Positions 46,477-56,284 are shown, counted from the first letter of the stretch. The stretch is 64,000 bases of DNA from an uncultured Alphaproteobacteria bacterium (GCA_929200255.1 CAKMYZ010000006.1:93829-157828), one strand, 5' to 3'. A program made the numbers and translations. The notes: generated from the sequence alone by a model not told the origin.

Positions 46477-47598
46477 CTACTCCGCCGCCGCTCTCTGCGC
46501 TTCAAGCTCCGCCGCCTTCTTCTCCACCTGCGCCACGATATGATCCACCATATCGTCATTGGATTGCTTGTGGCTTTGCTTGCCTGCCAGATAGACCATC
46601 CCCGACCCAGCCCCGCCGCCGGTAAAGCCAACGTCGGTCATCAGCGCCTCGCCCGGCCCGTTCACCACGCAGCCGATGATCGACAGCGACATGGGCGTTT
46701 TGATGTGCTCCAGCCGCTTTTCCAACGTCTCAACCGTTTTGATCACGTCAAACCCTTGCCGCGCGCAGGAGGGACAGGAAATGATATTCACGCCGCGGTG
46801 GCGCAGCCCAAGGGATTTGAGGATCTCGAACCCCATTTTCACCTCTTCCACCGGATCAGCCGACAGCGACACACGGATCGTATCACCAATCCCCATCCAC
46901 AGCAGGTTCCCCATGCCAATGGCTGATTTCACGGTGCCGCTGATCAGACCGCCCGCCTCGGTGATGCCCAGATGGATCGGCGCGTCTGTCGCCTCTGCCA
47001 ACTGCTGATAGGCGGCGGCGGCCATGAACACGTCAGAGGCTTTGCAGGATATCTTGAATGCGTGGAAGTCATTATCTTGCAGGATTTTGATATGATCCAG
47101 ACCGCTTTCCACCATCGCGTCGGGGCAAGGTTCACTGTATTTGTCCAGCAGGTGCTTTTCCAATGATCCGGCATTCACGCCGATGCGGATGGAACAATTG
47201 TGATCGCGCGCCGCCTTGATGACCTCTTTGACGCGCTTCTCATCACCTATGTTGCCGGGGTTGATGCGCAGGCAGGCCGCACCCGCCTCTGCCGCCTCAA
47301 TCCCACGTTTGTAATGGAAATGGATATCAGCGACGATCGGCACGGACACCTCAGGCACGATCTGCCGCAATGCGGCGCTGGACGCCTCATCAGGGACCGA
47401 AACCCGCACGATATCGGCACCGGCCTCGGCGGCGGCGTTCACTTGATCAATTGTCGCCTTGATGTCCGTGGTCAGGGTATTGGTCATCGTCTGCACGGTG
47501 ATCGGTGCATCCCCACCCACTGGCACATTGCCAACCATGATCTGGCGCGATTTGCGGCGATAGATATTGCGCCACGGACGAATATGATTGAGGGACAT
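46477..47598 (-). CDS. ispG: (E)-4-hydroxy-3-methylbut-2-enyl-diphosphate synthase
   Basis: A 373-residue IspG, the [4Fe-4S] enzyme that turns MEcPP into HMBPP in the MEP isoprenoid pathway. Cluster cysteines are visible in SCPSCARQ and [10 protein letters not shown]. The N-terminal TIM barrel holds the motif [11 protein letters not shown]. It follows the RodZ-like gene on the same strand after a 76-bp gap, as in many alphaproteobacteria. Confidence 0.97.
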   Translation of the reverse strand: MSLNHIRPWRNIYRRKSRQIMVGNVPVGGDAPITVQTMTNTLTTDIKATIDQVNAAAEAGADIVRVSVPDEASSAALRQIVPEVSVPIVADIHFHYKRGIEAAEAGAACLRINPGNIGDEKRVKEVIKAARDHNCSIRIGVNAGSLEKHLLDKYSEPCPDAMVESGLDHIKILQDNDFHAFKISCKASDVFMAAAAYQQLAEATDAPIHLGITEAGGLISGTVKSAIGMGNLLWMGIGDTIRVSLSADPVEEVKMGFEILKSLGLRHRGVNIISCPSCARQGFDVIKTVETLEKRLEHIKTPMSLSIIGCVVNGPGEALMTDVGFTGGGAGSGMVYLAGKQSHKQSNDDMVDHIVAQVEKKAAELEAQRAAAE

Positions 47599-47674
47599 GG
47601 GGCCAGCCTATGAGAGCATTTGTTGCCGGCAACCTAAGCGGCTCTGCGGCGGTCAGCAAGGCCGTGTGCTGCGG

Positions 47675-48868
47675 CTATTCGGCAGGGGCGACCTGTGCGA
47701 CGTTGACGATCTCGGCCAGGTCAGTATCCGCAGACAAATCCGCAACGGCAAAACTTTCAGTCAGGCTTTGCACGGTCAACTCTACATTTGATGTAACCGT
47801 GCCGGTTTGCCCAACAGGGCCATAATGCACGCCGTTGACGGCAAAATACATGGCTCCGCTTTCGCCCACACGCAGACTGGCGGGGTCCTCGGTTGCAGGC
47901 ACGACAAAGTTCTGTCCCGGCTCCATCACGCCTTCAAAGATCACAGTGCCATTAGCGGCGCGCACCCGCACCCAGGCAGGACGCACGGCAACCAGTTGCA
48001 GCTCTGGCACATTGGGTTCAACAACCTGGATCGGCGCAGGCTGCGGCATATCCAGGGCTGCCAGTTCCGTGGCAGGTGAGCCGGACACCGTCACTTGCGG
48101 CACCAACGCCCCAATTGTATCGCGGTTCAGGGTCGAAATCGGCGCATCGCGGGCGACAAGAACCGGAACGTCCAGAGCTTGCGGGCGATAGAGCCGGTCA
48201 AGTGCTTCTGTCGATGGGGCTTCAAACCCCGACAACGCATCAACAGGCTGAACGGCATTTGCAGCCCCCGCCAACGGGTCAAGATCGGACACAACAACCG
48301 GGGCCTGCTCAACCGGGGCAAATTGGACCTTCTGAACCTCTTGCAGGACAGTCCAGCCCCCAAAGCCCAAACCAGCGATCAAAGCCACCAACACCAGAAC
48401 GGATCCAATCGCGCGTGGCTCAATACCGGAAAAGACGGCATCCCCAGCAGGTACAAAAGGTGTGGCGGAGCCGGAAAAGATGTCCTTGCCAATCGTGGCC
48501 GAGGACGGATCAAACGTCTTGCCCTTCAAAGAAGAGGCTTCTGCCGACATACCATGGGCCGTCGCAAAACCGCTCTCTTCGCAAAACGCGTCAAAGGCAT
48601 GATCGGGATCCATGTTCAGATAACGCGCGTAAGAGCGCACATAACCAGCAATAAAACCCGGCGTATCAAAGGCAGAGGGATCGGCATTTTCGATGGCAGC
48701 AATATAGGCGGCTTTGATCTTGAGTTCGCGCTGCACGTCCAGCAGGCTCTTGCCCATCGTTGCACGCTCACCGCGCATCAAGTCACCAAGCCGTAATTCG
48801 TAGTCGTCAAACCCTTTGGCTTGAACATCCTCCGGTGCGTCTCCGCGCTTGAAGGTCTTCCCGATCAT
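47675..48868 (-). CDS. RodZ-like helix-turn-helix membrane protein
   Basis: A 397-residue protein of RodZ type. A cytoplasmic Xre-like HTH occupies about residues 25-95 (GKSLLDVQRELKIKAAYIAAIE), a transmembrane helix lies near residues 155-175, then a Pro/Val/Ala-rich periplasmic linker and a C-terminal DUF4115 domain from about 280 (VRPAWVRVRAANGTVIFEGV). RodZ anchors MreB to the membrane in rod-shaped cells. It is assigned to the RodZ family with a generic name; I leave the symbol open. Confidence 0.85.
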   Translation of the reverse strand: MIGKTFKRGDAPEDVQAKGFDDYELRLGDLMRGERATMGKSLLDVQRELKIKAAYIAAIENADPSAFDTPGFIAGYVRSYARYLNMDPDHAFDAFCEESGFATAHGMSAEASSLKGKTFDPSSATIGKDIFSGSATPFVPAGDAVFSGIEPRAIGSVLVLVALIAGLGFGGWTVLQEVQKVQFAPVEQAPVVVSDLDPLAGAANAVQPVDALSGFEAPSTEALDRLYRPQALDVPVLVARDAPISTLNRDTIGALVPQVTVSGSPATELAALDMPQPAPIQVVEPNVPELQLVAVRPAWVRVRAANGTVIFEGVMEPGQNFVVPATEDPASLRVGESGAMYFAVNGVHYGPVGQTGTVTSNVELTVQSLTESFAVADLSADTDLAEIVNVAQVAPAE

Positions 48869-48984
48869 CGACTGTCCCGTCGCTCAATGCCCCTAAACTG
48901 CTCACTTTTTCCGAATCGTGGACAGTGGGCGGTCTAGCCCCTCCATAGCACGTCAACAGGAGTTATGCACAGGTTGATTGAATG

Positions 48985-50208
48985 TTAACCTGCTAATTCG
49001 GCACGATTCAGCGCGCAATGCGACCAAAGGCCATCCAAAGCGCCGACCAAAGCGTCCATTTCGCGAGGCCCATGCACCGGCGATGGCGTAAAGCGCAGCC
49101 GCTCGGTCCCGCGTGGCACCGTGGGAAAGTTGATTGGCTGCACGTAGATGCCAAAATTGGACAAGAGCATATCTGACAGCTTCTTGGTATGTACCGGATC
49201 ACCCACAATCAGCGGCACGATATGTGTGCCATGATCAATGATAGGCAAACCCAGCCCCTTAAGGCGCAGCTTCAGGATCTTGGCCTGCGTCTGTTGCTGC
49301 ACGCGCAGGCTGTCGTCTTCTTTGAGGTGAGCCACGCTGGCCACCGCACCTGCGGCAACGGCAGGTGGCAGCGATGTGGTAAAGATGAACCCCGGCGCAT
49401 AAGACCTTATCGCGTCGCACATTTTTGCAGAAGCAGCGATATACCCCCCCATGATACCATAGGCCTTGGCCAAGGTGCCGTTGATGATATCGATCCGGCC
49501 CATCAGGCCATCGCGCCCGGCAACGCCTGCCCCGCGCGGGCCGTACATGCCGACCGCATGAACTTCATCAATGTAAGTCAGCGCGCCAAATTCATCCGCC
49601 AGATCGCAGATTTCAGCGATGGGGCCGAAATCACCATCCATCGAATAGATCGATTCAAATGCAATCACCTTGGGGGCGGCCGGATCATCCGCGGCTAACA
49701 ATTCTCTCAGGTGATCAAGATCGTTGTGACGGAAGATACGCTTGGCCCCGCCATTGCGGCGCACGCCTTCGATCATCGATGCATGGTTCAGCGCGTCGGA
49801 ATAGATGATCAGGCCGGGAAACAGCTTGGGCAATGTGCTCAGCGTGGCGTCATTGGCGATATAGGCTGAGGTGAACAGCAGTGCGGCTTCCTTGTGGTGC
49901 AAATCCGCCAGTTCTGCCTCTAGCCGTTTGTGATAAACAGTCGTGCCGGAAATATTGCGGGTCCCGCCAGAGCCAGCACCAGTGGCATCAATGGCCTCAT
50001 GCATGGCGGCCAGAACGACAGGATGCTGGCCCATGCCCAGATAGTCGTTGCCGCACCAAACGGTCACAGGCGCCTCAGAACCGTCCGGCTTGCGCCATGT
50101 GGCATGAGGAAACTGCCCGCGCTTGCGTTCAATATCGATGAACGTGCGGTAACGGCCTTCTTCGTGCAAAGTCGCAATCGCTGTGTCCAATTGGGCGCTG
50201 TAGTCCAC
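48985..50208 (-). CDS. hemA: 5-aminolevulinate synthase
   Basis: A 407-residue PLP enzyme that joins glycine and succinyl-CoA to 5-aminolevulinate, the first step of tetrapyrrole synthesis in alphaproteobacteria. Visible are [40 protein letters not shown] and the PLP lysine in [11 protein letters not shown] at 50208 (GAGGA eight bases upstream) gives [12 protein letters not shown] and the family length; the track start at 50349 is too long. Upstream lie an FNR box and a hairpin. Confidence 0.96.
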   Translation of the reverse strand: MDYSAQLDTAIATLHEEGRYRTFIDIERKRGQFPHATWRKPDGSEAPVTVWCGNDYLGMGQHPVVLAAMHEAIDATGAGSGGTRNISGTTVYHKRLEAELADLHHKEAALLFTSAYIANDATLSTLPKLFPGLIIYSDALNHASMIEGVRRNGGAKRIFRHNDLDHLRELLAADDPAAPKVIAFESIYSMDGDFGPIAEICDLADEFGALTYIDEVHAVGMYGPRGAGVAGRDGLMGRIDIINGTLAKAYGIMGGYIAASAKMCDAIRSYAPGFIFTTSLPPAVAAGAVASVAHLKEDDSLRVQQQTQAKILKLRLKGLGLPIIDHGTHIVPLIVGDPVHTKKLSDMLLSNFGIYVQPINFPTVPRGTERLRFTPSPVHGPREMDALVGALDGLWSHCALNRAELAG

Positions 50209-50232
50209 GTCGTTCGTCCTCTTAATCGCACC

Positions 50233-50258
50233 AAAAACCGCAGGCTTTCGCAGTTTTT
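50233..50258 (-). promoter_or_regulatory. Leader hairpin of hemA
   Basis: On the plus strand AAAAACCGC and GCAGTTTTT pair (one mismatched or wobble pair), so the minus-strand transcript would carry a 9-pair stem, with U residues in its 3' arm, 25 bp before the hemA GTG. This is a possible attenuator or mRNA stability element. No known riboswitch fold is recognised. Confidence 0.35.
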
Positions 50259-50358
50259 GAATCATTCTAAGCGTCATATAGGGCACGACAGCTCCGAACA
50301 AGACGTTACAAAGTGTCGCTCCTGCCTCTCCGTGTAAAGTAAGCGCCACTGAGCTACC

Positions 50359-50372
50359 CTGATCTGGATCAA
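50359..50372. promoter_or_regulatory. FNR (FnrL) box upstream of hemA
   Basis: CTGAT-CTGG-ATCAA matches the FNR/FnrL consensus TTGAT-N4-ATCAA with one mismatch, about 150 bp upstream of hemA and 175 bp upstream of the divergent M20 gene. In Rhodobacter sphaeroides hemA is known to respond to FnrL and oxygen. Binding here is inference. Confidence 0.6.
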
Positions 50373-50547
50373 TAAAATGGCAGGCAAATTGCGGTGACAG
50401 AGGGCGGGCGACCGACCCCAGACATGTGCCATCTCCAGGCGCGTTATGGGCATCGGGCTATTCCGTTCAACTTTCGGCAGGATCGGCTTGACCTCCCCGC
50501 GTGGTATGGCAACCTCCGCGGCAGATCCCAACAGATAGGCCAAAGCC

Positions 50548-51921
50548 ATGACCCTCGCTCCCGTCCTCGCCCGTATTGACGCAGACCTGCCACAAGCCTT
50601 AGATCGGCTGCTGGAACTGCTGCGCATCCCCTCAATCTCAACCGATCCAGCCTTTAAGGGCGACTGCGACACAGCGGCTGACTGGTTGGTGGCTGATCTG
50701 CAATCCATTGGGTTTGAGGCCTCTAAACGACCGACACCAGGGCATCCGATGGTGGTGGCACATACCGGCGGTGATGGGCCACGTATCCTGTTTTACGGGC
50801 ATTACGACGTGCAACCTGTTGATCCGATTGAGCTTTGGGACCGTGACCCTTTCGACCCGCAAGTCGAGGACACAGCCAAAGGCAAAGTCATTCGGGGCCG
50901 CGGATCATCCGACGACAAAGGGCAATTGATGACCTTTGTTGAGGCCTGTCGCGCATGGAAAGCCGAACATGGTACGCTACCTGCCAACATCACGATTTTC
51001 TTTGAGGGCGAAGAGGAATCCGGGTCCCCTTCCCTCACCCCTTTCATGGAGGAAAACCGCGAAGAACTGACGGCCGACATCGCGCTGATCTGTGACACTG
51101 GCCTCTATGGCGACAGCACACCGGCGATCATCACACAGTTGCGCGGGTTGCTGGGCGAAGAACTGACCATCACGGGACCCAACAAGGACCTGCATTCGGG
51201 CATGTACGGCGGATTGGCGATGAACCCGGCACGGGTGCTGGCGCGCATCATCGCCGCCTTGCACGATGAAAACGGGCGAATCACGGTGCCCGGCTTCTAC
51301 GATGGCGTGCCGGAGCTATCGAATGAGTTGGCCGCCGCATGGGACGATCTGAAATTCGACCACAAGGACTTCTTGGGTGAGGTCGGTCTCTCCGAGCCCG
51401 CAGGTGAAGTCGGACGCCGTCCTCTCGAGATGATCTGGTCGCGGCCAACCTGCGAAGTGAACGGCATGTCGTCAGGCTATACCGGTGACGGTTTCAAAAC
51501 CGTGCTCCCTTCCGAAGCCACAGCCAAAATCAGTTTCCGACTTGTGGGCACGCAAGACCCCCTGAAAATCCGGGATGCGTTCCGCAAAATGGTGCAAGAT
51601 ATGCTGCCCGCAGATTGCACGGTCAGCTTCAGCGATCATGGTGCCAGTGCGGCCGGGCAGATGGCCACAACGCACCCCGCCTTCGACCAGGCACGCCAGG
51701 CACTCTCGGACGAATGGCCCAACGCGGCGGCCTACATCGGATCCGGCGGATCAATCCCAATTGCGGGGTATTTCAAGGACATCCTCAAGATGGACGCAAT
51801 GCTGATCGGCTTTGGCAAGGACGACGACCAGCTCCACTCGCCCAACGAAAAATACGACCTGTCATCGTTTCATAAGGGGATTCGGAGCTGGGCACGGATC
51901 CTGGACGCGATGACAAAGTAG
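50548..51921 (+). CDS. M20 family dipeptidase
   Basis: A 457-residue M20 metallopeptidase (carboxypeptidase/dipeptidase class). Zinc ligands are in GHYDVQPVD, RGSSDDKGQ and FEGEEESGS, and a late histidine is in DDDQLHSPNEKYD. The dimerisation domain between about 190 and 300 is present, so the enzyme looks complete. It hydrolyses small peptides in the cytoplasm. Its promoter region is shared with hemA. Confidence 0.93.
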   Translation: MTLAPVLARIDADLPQALDRLLELLRIPSISTDPAFKGDCDTAADWLVADLQSIGFEASKRPTPGHPMVVAHTGGDGPRILFYGHYDVQPVDPIELWDRDPFDPQVEDTAKGKVIRGRGSSDDKGQLMTFVEACRAWKAEHGTLPANITIFFEGEEESGSPSLTPFMEENREELTADIALICDTGLYGDSTPAIITQLRGLLGEELTITGPNKDLHSGMYGGLAMNPARVLARIIAALHDENGRITVPGFYDGVPELSNELAAAWDDLKFDHKDFLGEVGLSEPAGEVGRRPLEMIWSRPTCEVNGMSSGYTGDGFKTVLPSEATAKISFRLVGTQDPLKIRDAFRKMVQDMLPADCTVSFSDHGASAAGQMATTHPAFDQARQALSDEWPNAAAYIGSGGSIPIAGYFKDILKMDAMLIGFGKDDDQLHSPNEKYDLSSFHKGIRSWARILDAMTK

Positions 51922-52153
51922 TGCGATGTCGAACGTCACGCATCTTTGACTAGACGGGGTCGATTTTCTGAATCTGATCAAGAGGCCCCGTCACGCAAAA
52001 TTGGCCTAGACCTCAAGCATTTTTGACCAGACCGGACTTTCAATGGGAGATAGGCCAAAGATCAAGTCGCGGACATAGCCGCCGTTGTGCGGTCCACTCA
52101 AATGGAGTTCAATCATACGGCGTCGCTGCGTCGCAAAGTAACCCGAGGTGGCC

Positions 52154-52468
52154 ATGCCGATTCCATTTATTGTTAGAGAATTTGAGGTCGATGGGCAGAC
52201 CGTTGAATGTCGGTTCTTCCAACCAGAACTGGTCGATATTGACTATGTATGCCGCTACGAAGTTGAGTGGCCAAATAAGCAGTTGTCGAGCAAATCATTC
52301 GGCATCGACCAAGTCCAAGCGCTTCTTCTGGCCATGCAAAAAGTCCATGCAGATTTGCTGTTCCTGCGGGTTAAGAAGGGCTCAAAGGTAGAGTGGTTAG
52401 AAAATGAAAATCTCGCGCTGCCCATTATAGATAGTATCCAAGAGTGGTCACCAACAAACAGCTATTGA
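52154..52468 (+). CDS. DUF6968-type protein
   Basis: A 104-residue cytosolic protein that opens with PIPFIVREFEVDGQ and contains the aromatic/charged stretch YVCRYEVEWPNKQL. I recognise the pattern as DUF6968, without known function. ATG at 52154 has GAGG five bases upstream, so I prefer it to GTG 52148. Base composition is more A+T rich than the neighbours, and imperfect direct repeats lie upstream, which fits an accessory gene. Confidence 0.6.
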   Translation: MPIPFIVREFEVDGQTVECRFFQPELVDIDYVCRYEVEWPNKQLSSKSFGIDQVQALLLAMQKVHADLLFLRVKKGSKVEWLENENLALPIIDSIQEWSPTNSY

Positions 52469-52761
52469 GTTGGCCGCTTCGGGCTCTTTTTTCTCTTTCG
52501 CCGCAACGTGTGTGAAGGTCCGTTTTCTCATCTGGGTCAGATCAGTGACGTAAACGTCGGAGTTATCCGACGTTCCACATGCGAGGTGGTAAAGGGCCGC
52601 TGATCGGGCTTTGCAGTCGTTGACTACATGGGCCCCATGCCCGGCTCTTCAACTTGGCATCTTAAAACTCAGTTTCGCGGCATTGCCACCTCTATCTTGT
52701 TGCGGGGGATGCATCTATCAGGGTAGATAACGACCATTCACAGTGGAATTGCGACACCCTC
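52469..52761. other. Noncoding stretch between the DUF6968 and psd genes
   Basis: I see no convincing ORF. A perfect 9-bp dyad with a 4-nt loop lies at 52553-52574 (arms AACGTCGGA and TCCGACGTT), and a short C+T-rich run with a weak hairpin follows the DUF6968 stop. A promoter for psd is expected but not identified. Confidence 0.5.
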
Positions 52762-53454
52762 ATGAAAATGCGCGACACGTTTCTGAAACCGATGCATCCT
52801 GAAGGGCGTAAGTTTGTTGGGTGCTTTGCGGCCATCACAGCCCTTCTTTTTATCATCTGGCCCGTCTTGGGATGGATCGGCATTGGCCTGACGATCTGGT
52901 GCTACTACTTTTTCCGTGATCCCCAGCGCGTGATACCCACGCGCGATGGGCTGATCGTCAGCCCAGCGGATGGCGTCGTCTCACTGATCGAACAGGCCGT
53001 GCCGCCTGCAGAGCTTGGCATGTCGGACAAGGCCCTGACGCGGGTCAGCGTGTTCATGAGTGTTTTCAATTGCCATGTGAACCGTGCGCCGATTGCAGGT
53101 CAAATCGCAGCGATTGCCTATCGCCCCGGCAAATTCTTTAACGCCTCGCTGGACAAAGCCAGCGCTGATAACGAACGCAACAGCCTGCTTATCGACATGC
53201 CAGACGGCAGGCAGGTTGCCGTTGTACAGATTGCGGGGCTTGTTGCGCGACGGATCGTGTGTTTTTCAAGCAAGGGCGATACCCTCCGCACCGGAGAACG
53301 ATTTGGCCTGATCCGCTTTGGCTCGCGTTTAGATGTCTACTTGCCTGACGGCGTAGAGCCGATGGTAAGCCTCGGGCAAACCATGATCGCGGGTGAAACC
53401 GTTCTCGCTGATCTCAGCGCCGGTGAAGCGGCGCGCCTCACAAGGGTTGAATAG
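52762..53454 (+). CDS. psd: Phosphatidylserine decarboxylase
   Basis: A 230-residue short, archaeal-type PSD proenzyme. An N-terminal hydrophobic segment (about residues 20-45) tethers it. The self-cleavage motif is FGS ([11 protein letters not shown]), which gives the pyruvoyl prosthetic group, and the catalytic histidine is in FNCHVNRAP. It makes phosphatidylethanolamine from phosphatidylserine. pssA follows with a 3-bp gap. ATG at 52768 is an alternative start. Confidence 0.95.
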   Translation: MKMRDTFLKPMHPEGRKFVGCFAAITALLFIIWPVLGWIGIGLTIWCYYFFRDPQRVIPTRDGLIVSPADGVVSLIEQAVPPAELGMSDKALTRVSVFMSVFNCHVNRAPIAGQIAAIAYRPGKFFNASLDKASADNERNSLLIDMPDGRQVAVVQIAGLVARRIVCFSSKGDTLRTGERFGLIRFGSRLDVYLPDGVEPMVSLGQTMIAGETVLADLSAGEAARLTRVE

Positions 53455-53457
53455 TCG

Positions 53458-54213
53458 ATGGCGGGGCCCACCGGCGGTATCAAACAGTTCGACTTGCATC
53501 TGTTTCACGTGCTGCCCAGCTTGTTGACGGTGGCTGCTGTCTGTGCCGGCCTGACCTCAATCAAATTCGGCTATGAAGGCAAGTTTGAAGCGGCTGTCGG
53601 CCTCGTGTTGGCTGCCTCTGTTCTTGATGGTCTTGATGGCCGTTTGGCGCGCCTGATGAAACGCGAAACCGCTGTCGGAGCGGAGCTTGATTCACTCGCG
53701 GATTTTGTCAACTTCGGCGTTGCCCCGGTCCTGATACTGTACAGCTGGGGATTGCAGGATTTGCAAAGCGCCGGCTGGATCGCAGTCTTGATCTACGCGG
53801 TATGCTGCGCTGTGCGGCTGGCACGTTTTAATGTCAGCAGCCGTTTAGAAAATGATGATTCTTCTGGCGACTACTTTGTTGGCGTTCCCTCGCCAGCAGG
53901 GGCAATTCTAGTGTTGTTTCCGATGGTTGTTTCATTTGCGGTTTCTGACTTGCCACTGGCGCCACCTGGCCTTGTCGCCTGTCACATCTGCCTGATTGGG
54001 CTGCTGATGATCTGCCGCGTTCCAACCTATTCATTCAAGGGCGCCAAGATCAAACGGACAAACGCCAAATACGCCCTATTGCTTGCCGCCATTGTTGTCG
54101 TATCTTTACTGACATATCTGTGGGCGACACTCACATGTCTGACTATAGCTTACATTGGCTGCCTCGTTTGGGCGTATCGATCCCACCGCATTGCAAAAAA
54201 ACCGAAAGGATAG
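53458..54213 (+). CDS. pssA: CDP-diacylglycerol-serine O-phosphatidyltransferase
   Basis: A 251-residue membrane enzyme with about eight helices and the CDP-alcohol phosphatidyltransferase motif DGLDGRLARL followed by GAELDSLADF. It makes phosphatidylserine from CDP-diacylglycerol and serine, which PSD then decarboxylates. The gene starts three bases after psd and is followed immediately by the methyltransferase, forming one lipid operon. Confidence 0.96.
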   Translation: MAGPTGGIKQFDLHLFHVLPSLLTVAAVCAGLTSIKFGYEGKFEAAVGLVLAASVLDGLDGRLARLMKRETAVGAELDSLADFVNFGVAPVLILYSWGLQDLQSAGWIAVLIYAVCCAVRLARFNVSSRLENDDSSGDYFVGVPSPAGAILVLFPMVVSFAVSDLPLAPPGLVACHICLIGLLMICRVPTYSFKGAKIKRTNAKYALLLAAIVVVSLLTYLWATLTCLTIAYIGCLVWAYRSHRIAKKPKG

Positions 54214-54217
54214 CACC

Positions 54218-54841
54218 GTGGAACTCAGTGCCGTCAAAACTTCATATGCGCGTTGGGCGCCTGTCTATGACAAAACGTTCGGTGCGATCACAAATGTAGG
54301 ACGCCACAAAGCTGTCGACTATATCAATTCACAGGATGTCGCGACTGTCCTTGAGGTTGGCGTTGGCACAGGTCTAGCCTTGCCAAAGTACCGTAGCGAC
54401 GTTGCGGTTACCGGCATCGATTTCAGTGATGACATGCTCGCCAAGGCGCAAGCTAAGGTAGATTTGCATGGTCTTGATCATGTCAAAAGCCTGCGGCAGA
54501 TGGATGCGCGGGACCTCGAATTTGACGATGCATCTTTTGATGTTGTGGCCGCGATGCATATCATTTCGGTTGTCCCAGAACCCGAGCGGGTCATGGCCGA
54601 AATGGCGCGGGTCTGCAAACCAGGCGGCCTGATCGTGATCACCAATCACTTCGCCAGAGAGACCGGTATGCTTGCCCGGGTTGAGCGGTTAACCGCACCC
54701 TTTGCCAATTTGCTGGGCTGGCACTCGGACTTTGAAATCAGCACTGTTCTCAAGCAACCGGGGCTCACTGTGATTGAGCAAAAGACGTTGCCCCCTATGG
54801 GTATGATGACGTTCCTGGTTTTGCAAAAAGACATCTCCTGA
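54218..54841 (+). CDS. pmtA: Phosphatidylethanolamine N-methyltransferase (PmtA-type)
   Basis: A 207-residue SAM-dependent methyltransferase with motif I VLEVGVGTGLALP. It starts at GTG 54218 (AAAGGA eight bases upstream), just after pssA; the track version includes pssA shadow. Its place next to psd and pssA, and the N-terminal RWAPVYDKTFGAIT, identify the Rhodobacter-type PmtA, which methylates phosphatidylethanolamine three times to phosphatidylcholine. The window therefore encodes three successive steps PS-PE-PC. Confidence 0.88.
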   Translation: MELSAVKTSYARWAPVYDKTFGAITNVGRHKAVDYINSQDVATVLEVGVGTGLALPKYRSDVAVTGIDFSDDMLAKAQAKVDLHGLDHVKSLRQMDARDLEFDDASFDVVAAMHIISVVPEPERVMAEMARVCKPGGLIVITNHFARETGMLARVERLTAPFANLLGWHSDFEISTVLKQPGLTVIEQKTLPPMGMMTFLVLQKDIS

Positions 54842-55040
54842 CCGTCTCACTGGGGTATGACCGGTATCCTCAACACAGGTGCGGCGCTGATCGGATCGGC
54901 AAAGGCAACAACCTTATCCACCGCCCCAAGAAACGCAACCTGTCATCGCTTCAAAATCGCATCAGAACCCGGGTACGGCACGGACAACAACGCCGCAGGG
55001 GCAGCCGCACCCCGAGGCAAGCCCAGGATACGGTGTGTTC

Positions 55041-55817
55041 TCAATCCTCTACGATAAACGCGCCGGCCTCGACAAGGGCAGTGCCACTCCTGACATGCGT
55101 CACCTGAACGCCGCCCGCTATCTCTTGACCGTCAGCGCCGGTGAACACGCCGCCATACTCGCCCGCGGCAGCCGTCCAGCCGGCCAGCGCAAATGCGCCG
55201 CCGCTCGTCGTGCCGGTAAACCCACCATCCGAGATCGACGTTGTTTCGAAGGTGAGGTCATTCAATGGATTCCCAGCGCTGAAGTTATCGGTCCGGTTCG
55301 TGATCAAACCGTCGACCATCGCCGAATCGAAATCGACATCCAATGTTGCATCTCCGTAAATCAGGTATTGGCCCACGTTGTCCGATGAAGTGGCGACCCA
55401 AGCGACGTAGTCCCCCGTATATTGGGCGGTGCCGGATGTTGGCATTGTCGTGTCCCCCAGTCTGCCAAAGACCGCACCAGCAACGTTCGAAGCAGTATCT
55501 GCGCTAATCACAGATATGGCGTAGCCGCTACCCGTCGACGTCTCGCCCCGCGAAGCGTAGCTCGGGCCACCAGAGCCCTGATAATAGCCAAAGAAACCCG
55601 GTGTGTCGTAGAATGCCGCTGGTCGGACAGGCAGCACGGTTGTGATGGTACCATCGGTCAATGTGATTGTGTTCGCCGTGTCGTCATAGTCGATCTCCAG
55701 CAATGACGGGACGCTTCCCAACGAAACTTCAGCCGCTCCAAAGTCTTCAGGACTGGAACTCGAACAACCGGCGAAGGCCAATACGGCCAAAGACGCACAT
55801 GTGATCAATTCTTTCAT
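55041..55817 (-). CDS. Surface-type lipoprotein with transferrin-binding-like barrel
   Basis: A 258-residue predicted lipoprotein; the signal is MKELITCASLAVLAF with lipobox LAFAGC, followed by a Ser-rich tether. The C-terminal half (GGAFALAGWTAAAGEYGGVFTG) resembles the small beta-barrel of TbpB-like surface lipoproteins. It is low in Lys/Arg and rich in Gly, Thr, Ser and Asp, as secreted proteins are. ATG at 55817 is used rather than the upstream GTG. No partner transporter lies next to it. Function unknown. Confidence 0.6.
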   Translation of the reverse strand: MKELITCASLAVLAFAGCSSSSPEDFGAAEVSLGSVPSLLEIDYDDTANTITLTDGTITTVLPVRPAAFYDTPGFFGYYQGSGGPSYASRGETSTGSGYAISVISADTASNVAGAVFGRLGDTTMPTSGTAQYTGDYVAWVATSSDNVGQYLIYGDATLDVDFDSAMVDGLITNRTDNFSAGNPLNDLTFETTSISDGGFTGTTSGGAFALAGWTAAAGEYGGVFTGADGQEIAGGVQVTHVRSGTALVEAGAFIVED

Positions 55818-56207
55818 ATTCTTCTCACTCACAAACTGGTTAATATTTAGTTAATATAGGGTGACTTGACCTTAGGGCAGCGTCAACGATTTGTCGCGGC
55901 CAGGTACCCTGCCATTTTGGACAGGTATGCATCGGCGATAACTTCTGCTTTCAGCGCAGGAGAGCTACCGCTTTCAGGCGTTGAAGATGTCTGCATGATC
56001 AATATCTTAGCGCACAGCCCCTGCTGCGATCGCCCCTTTGCGGAACGCCCTGTCAGTCAAATGAGCCGGGTGAGCAAACCCAAAGTGGCCCTTAAGGGGA
56101 ACACACTGCACTTGTCGAAATGCACTCAAACGCAAGGCGCCCAGCCCGCAATCGACCAGAAAAAAGGCGGGCCATAAAGCCCGCCCAATGGCAGCATCTT
56201 GGGAAAA
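55818..56207. other. Noncoding stretch upstream of the lipoprotein gene
   Basis: About 390 bp between the lipoprotein start and tRNA-Asp. The only ORF (55866-56177, plus) runs into a terminator and has no family features, so it is rejected. The strand end holds the tRNA-Asp terminator at 56160-56185. A palindrome-free A+T-rich piece just upstream of the lipoprotein start may hold its promoter. Confidence 0.5.
56160..56185 (-). terminator. Terminator downstream of tRNA-Asp copy 1
   Basis: Read on the minus strand, GGCGGGC pairs with GCCCGCC around a 6-nt loop and is followed by six T residues. It lies 22 bp beyond the tRNA 3' end. Confidence 0.85.
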
Positions 56208-56284
56208 TGGCGCGGTTGACGGGGCTCGAACCCGCGACCCCCGGCGTGACAGGCCGGTACTCTAACCAGCTGAGCTACAACCGC
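56208..56284 (-). tRNA. tRNA-Asp (GTC), copy 1
   Basis: A 77-nt cloverleaf. The acceptor stem GCGGTTG/CAACCGC, the anticodon loop CTGTCAC (anticodon GTC), the T arm GGGTTCGAGCCCC and an encoded CCA are all visible. It is identical to copy 2. Confidence 0.95.

Noticed and set aside
48076-48796. Plus-strand ORFs over the RodZ-like gene
   Set aside because: Shadows of a gene with clear HTH, membrane helix and DUF4115 domain.
54857-55057. 66-residue ORF after pmtA, and a short antisense reading
   Set aside because: Neither reading has convincing conservation signs; a decayed gene end is possible but not supportable.
55866-56177. 103-residue plus-strand ORF upstream of tRNA-Asp
   Set aside because: It runs into the tRNA-Asp terminator, starts at a weak codon and shows no family features.
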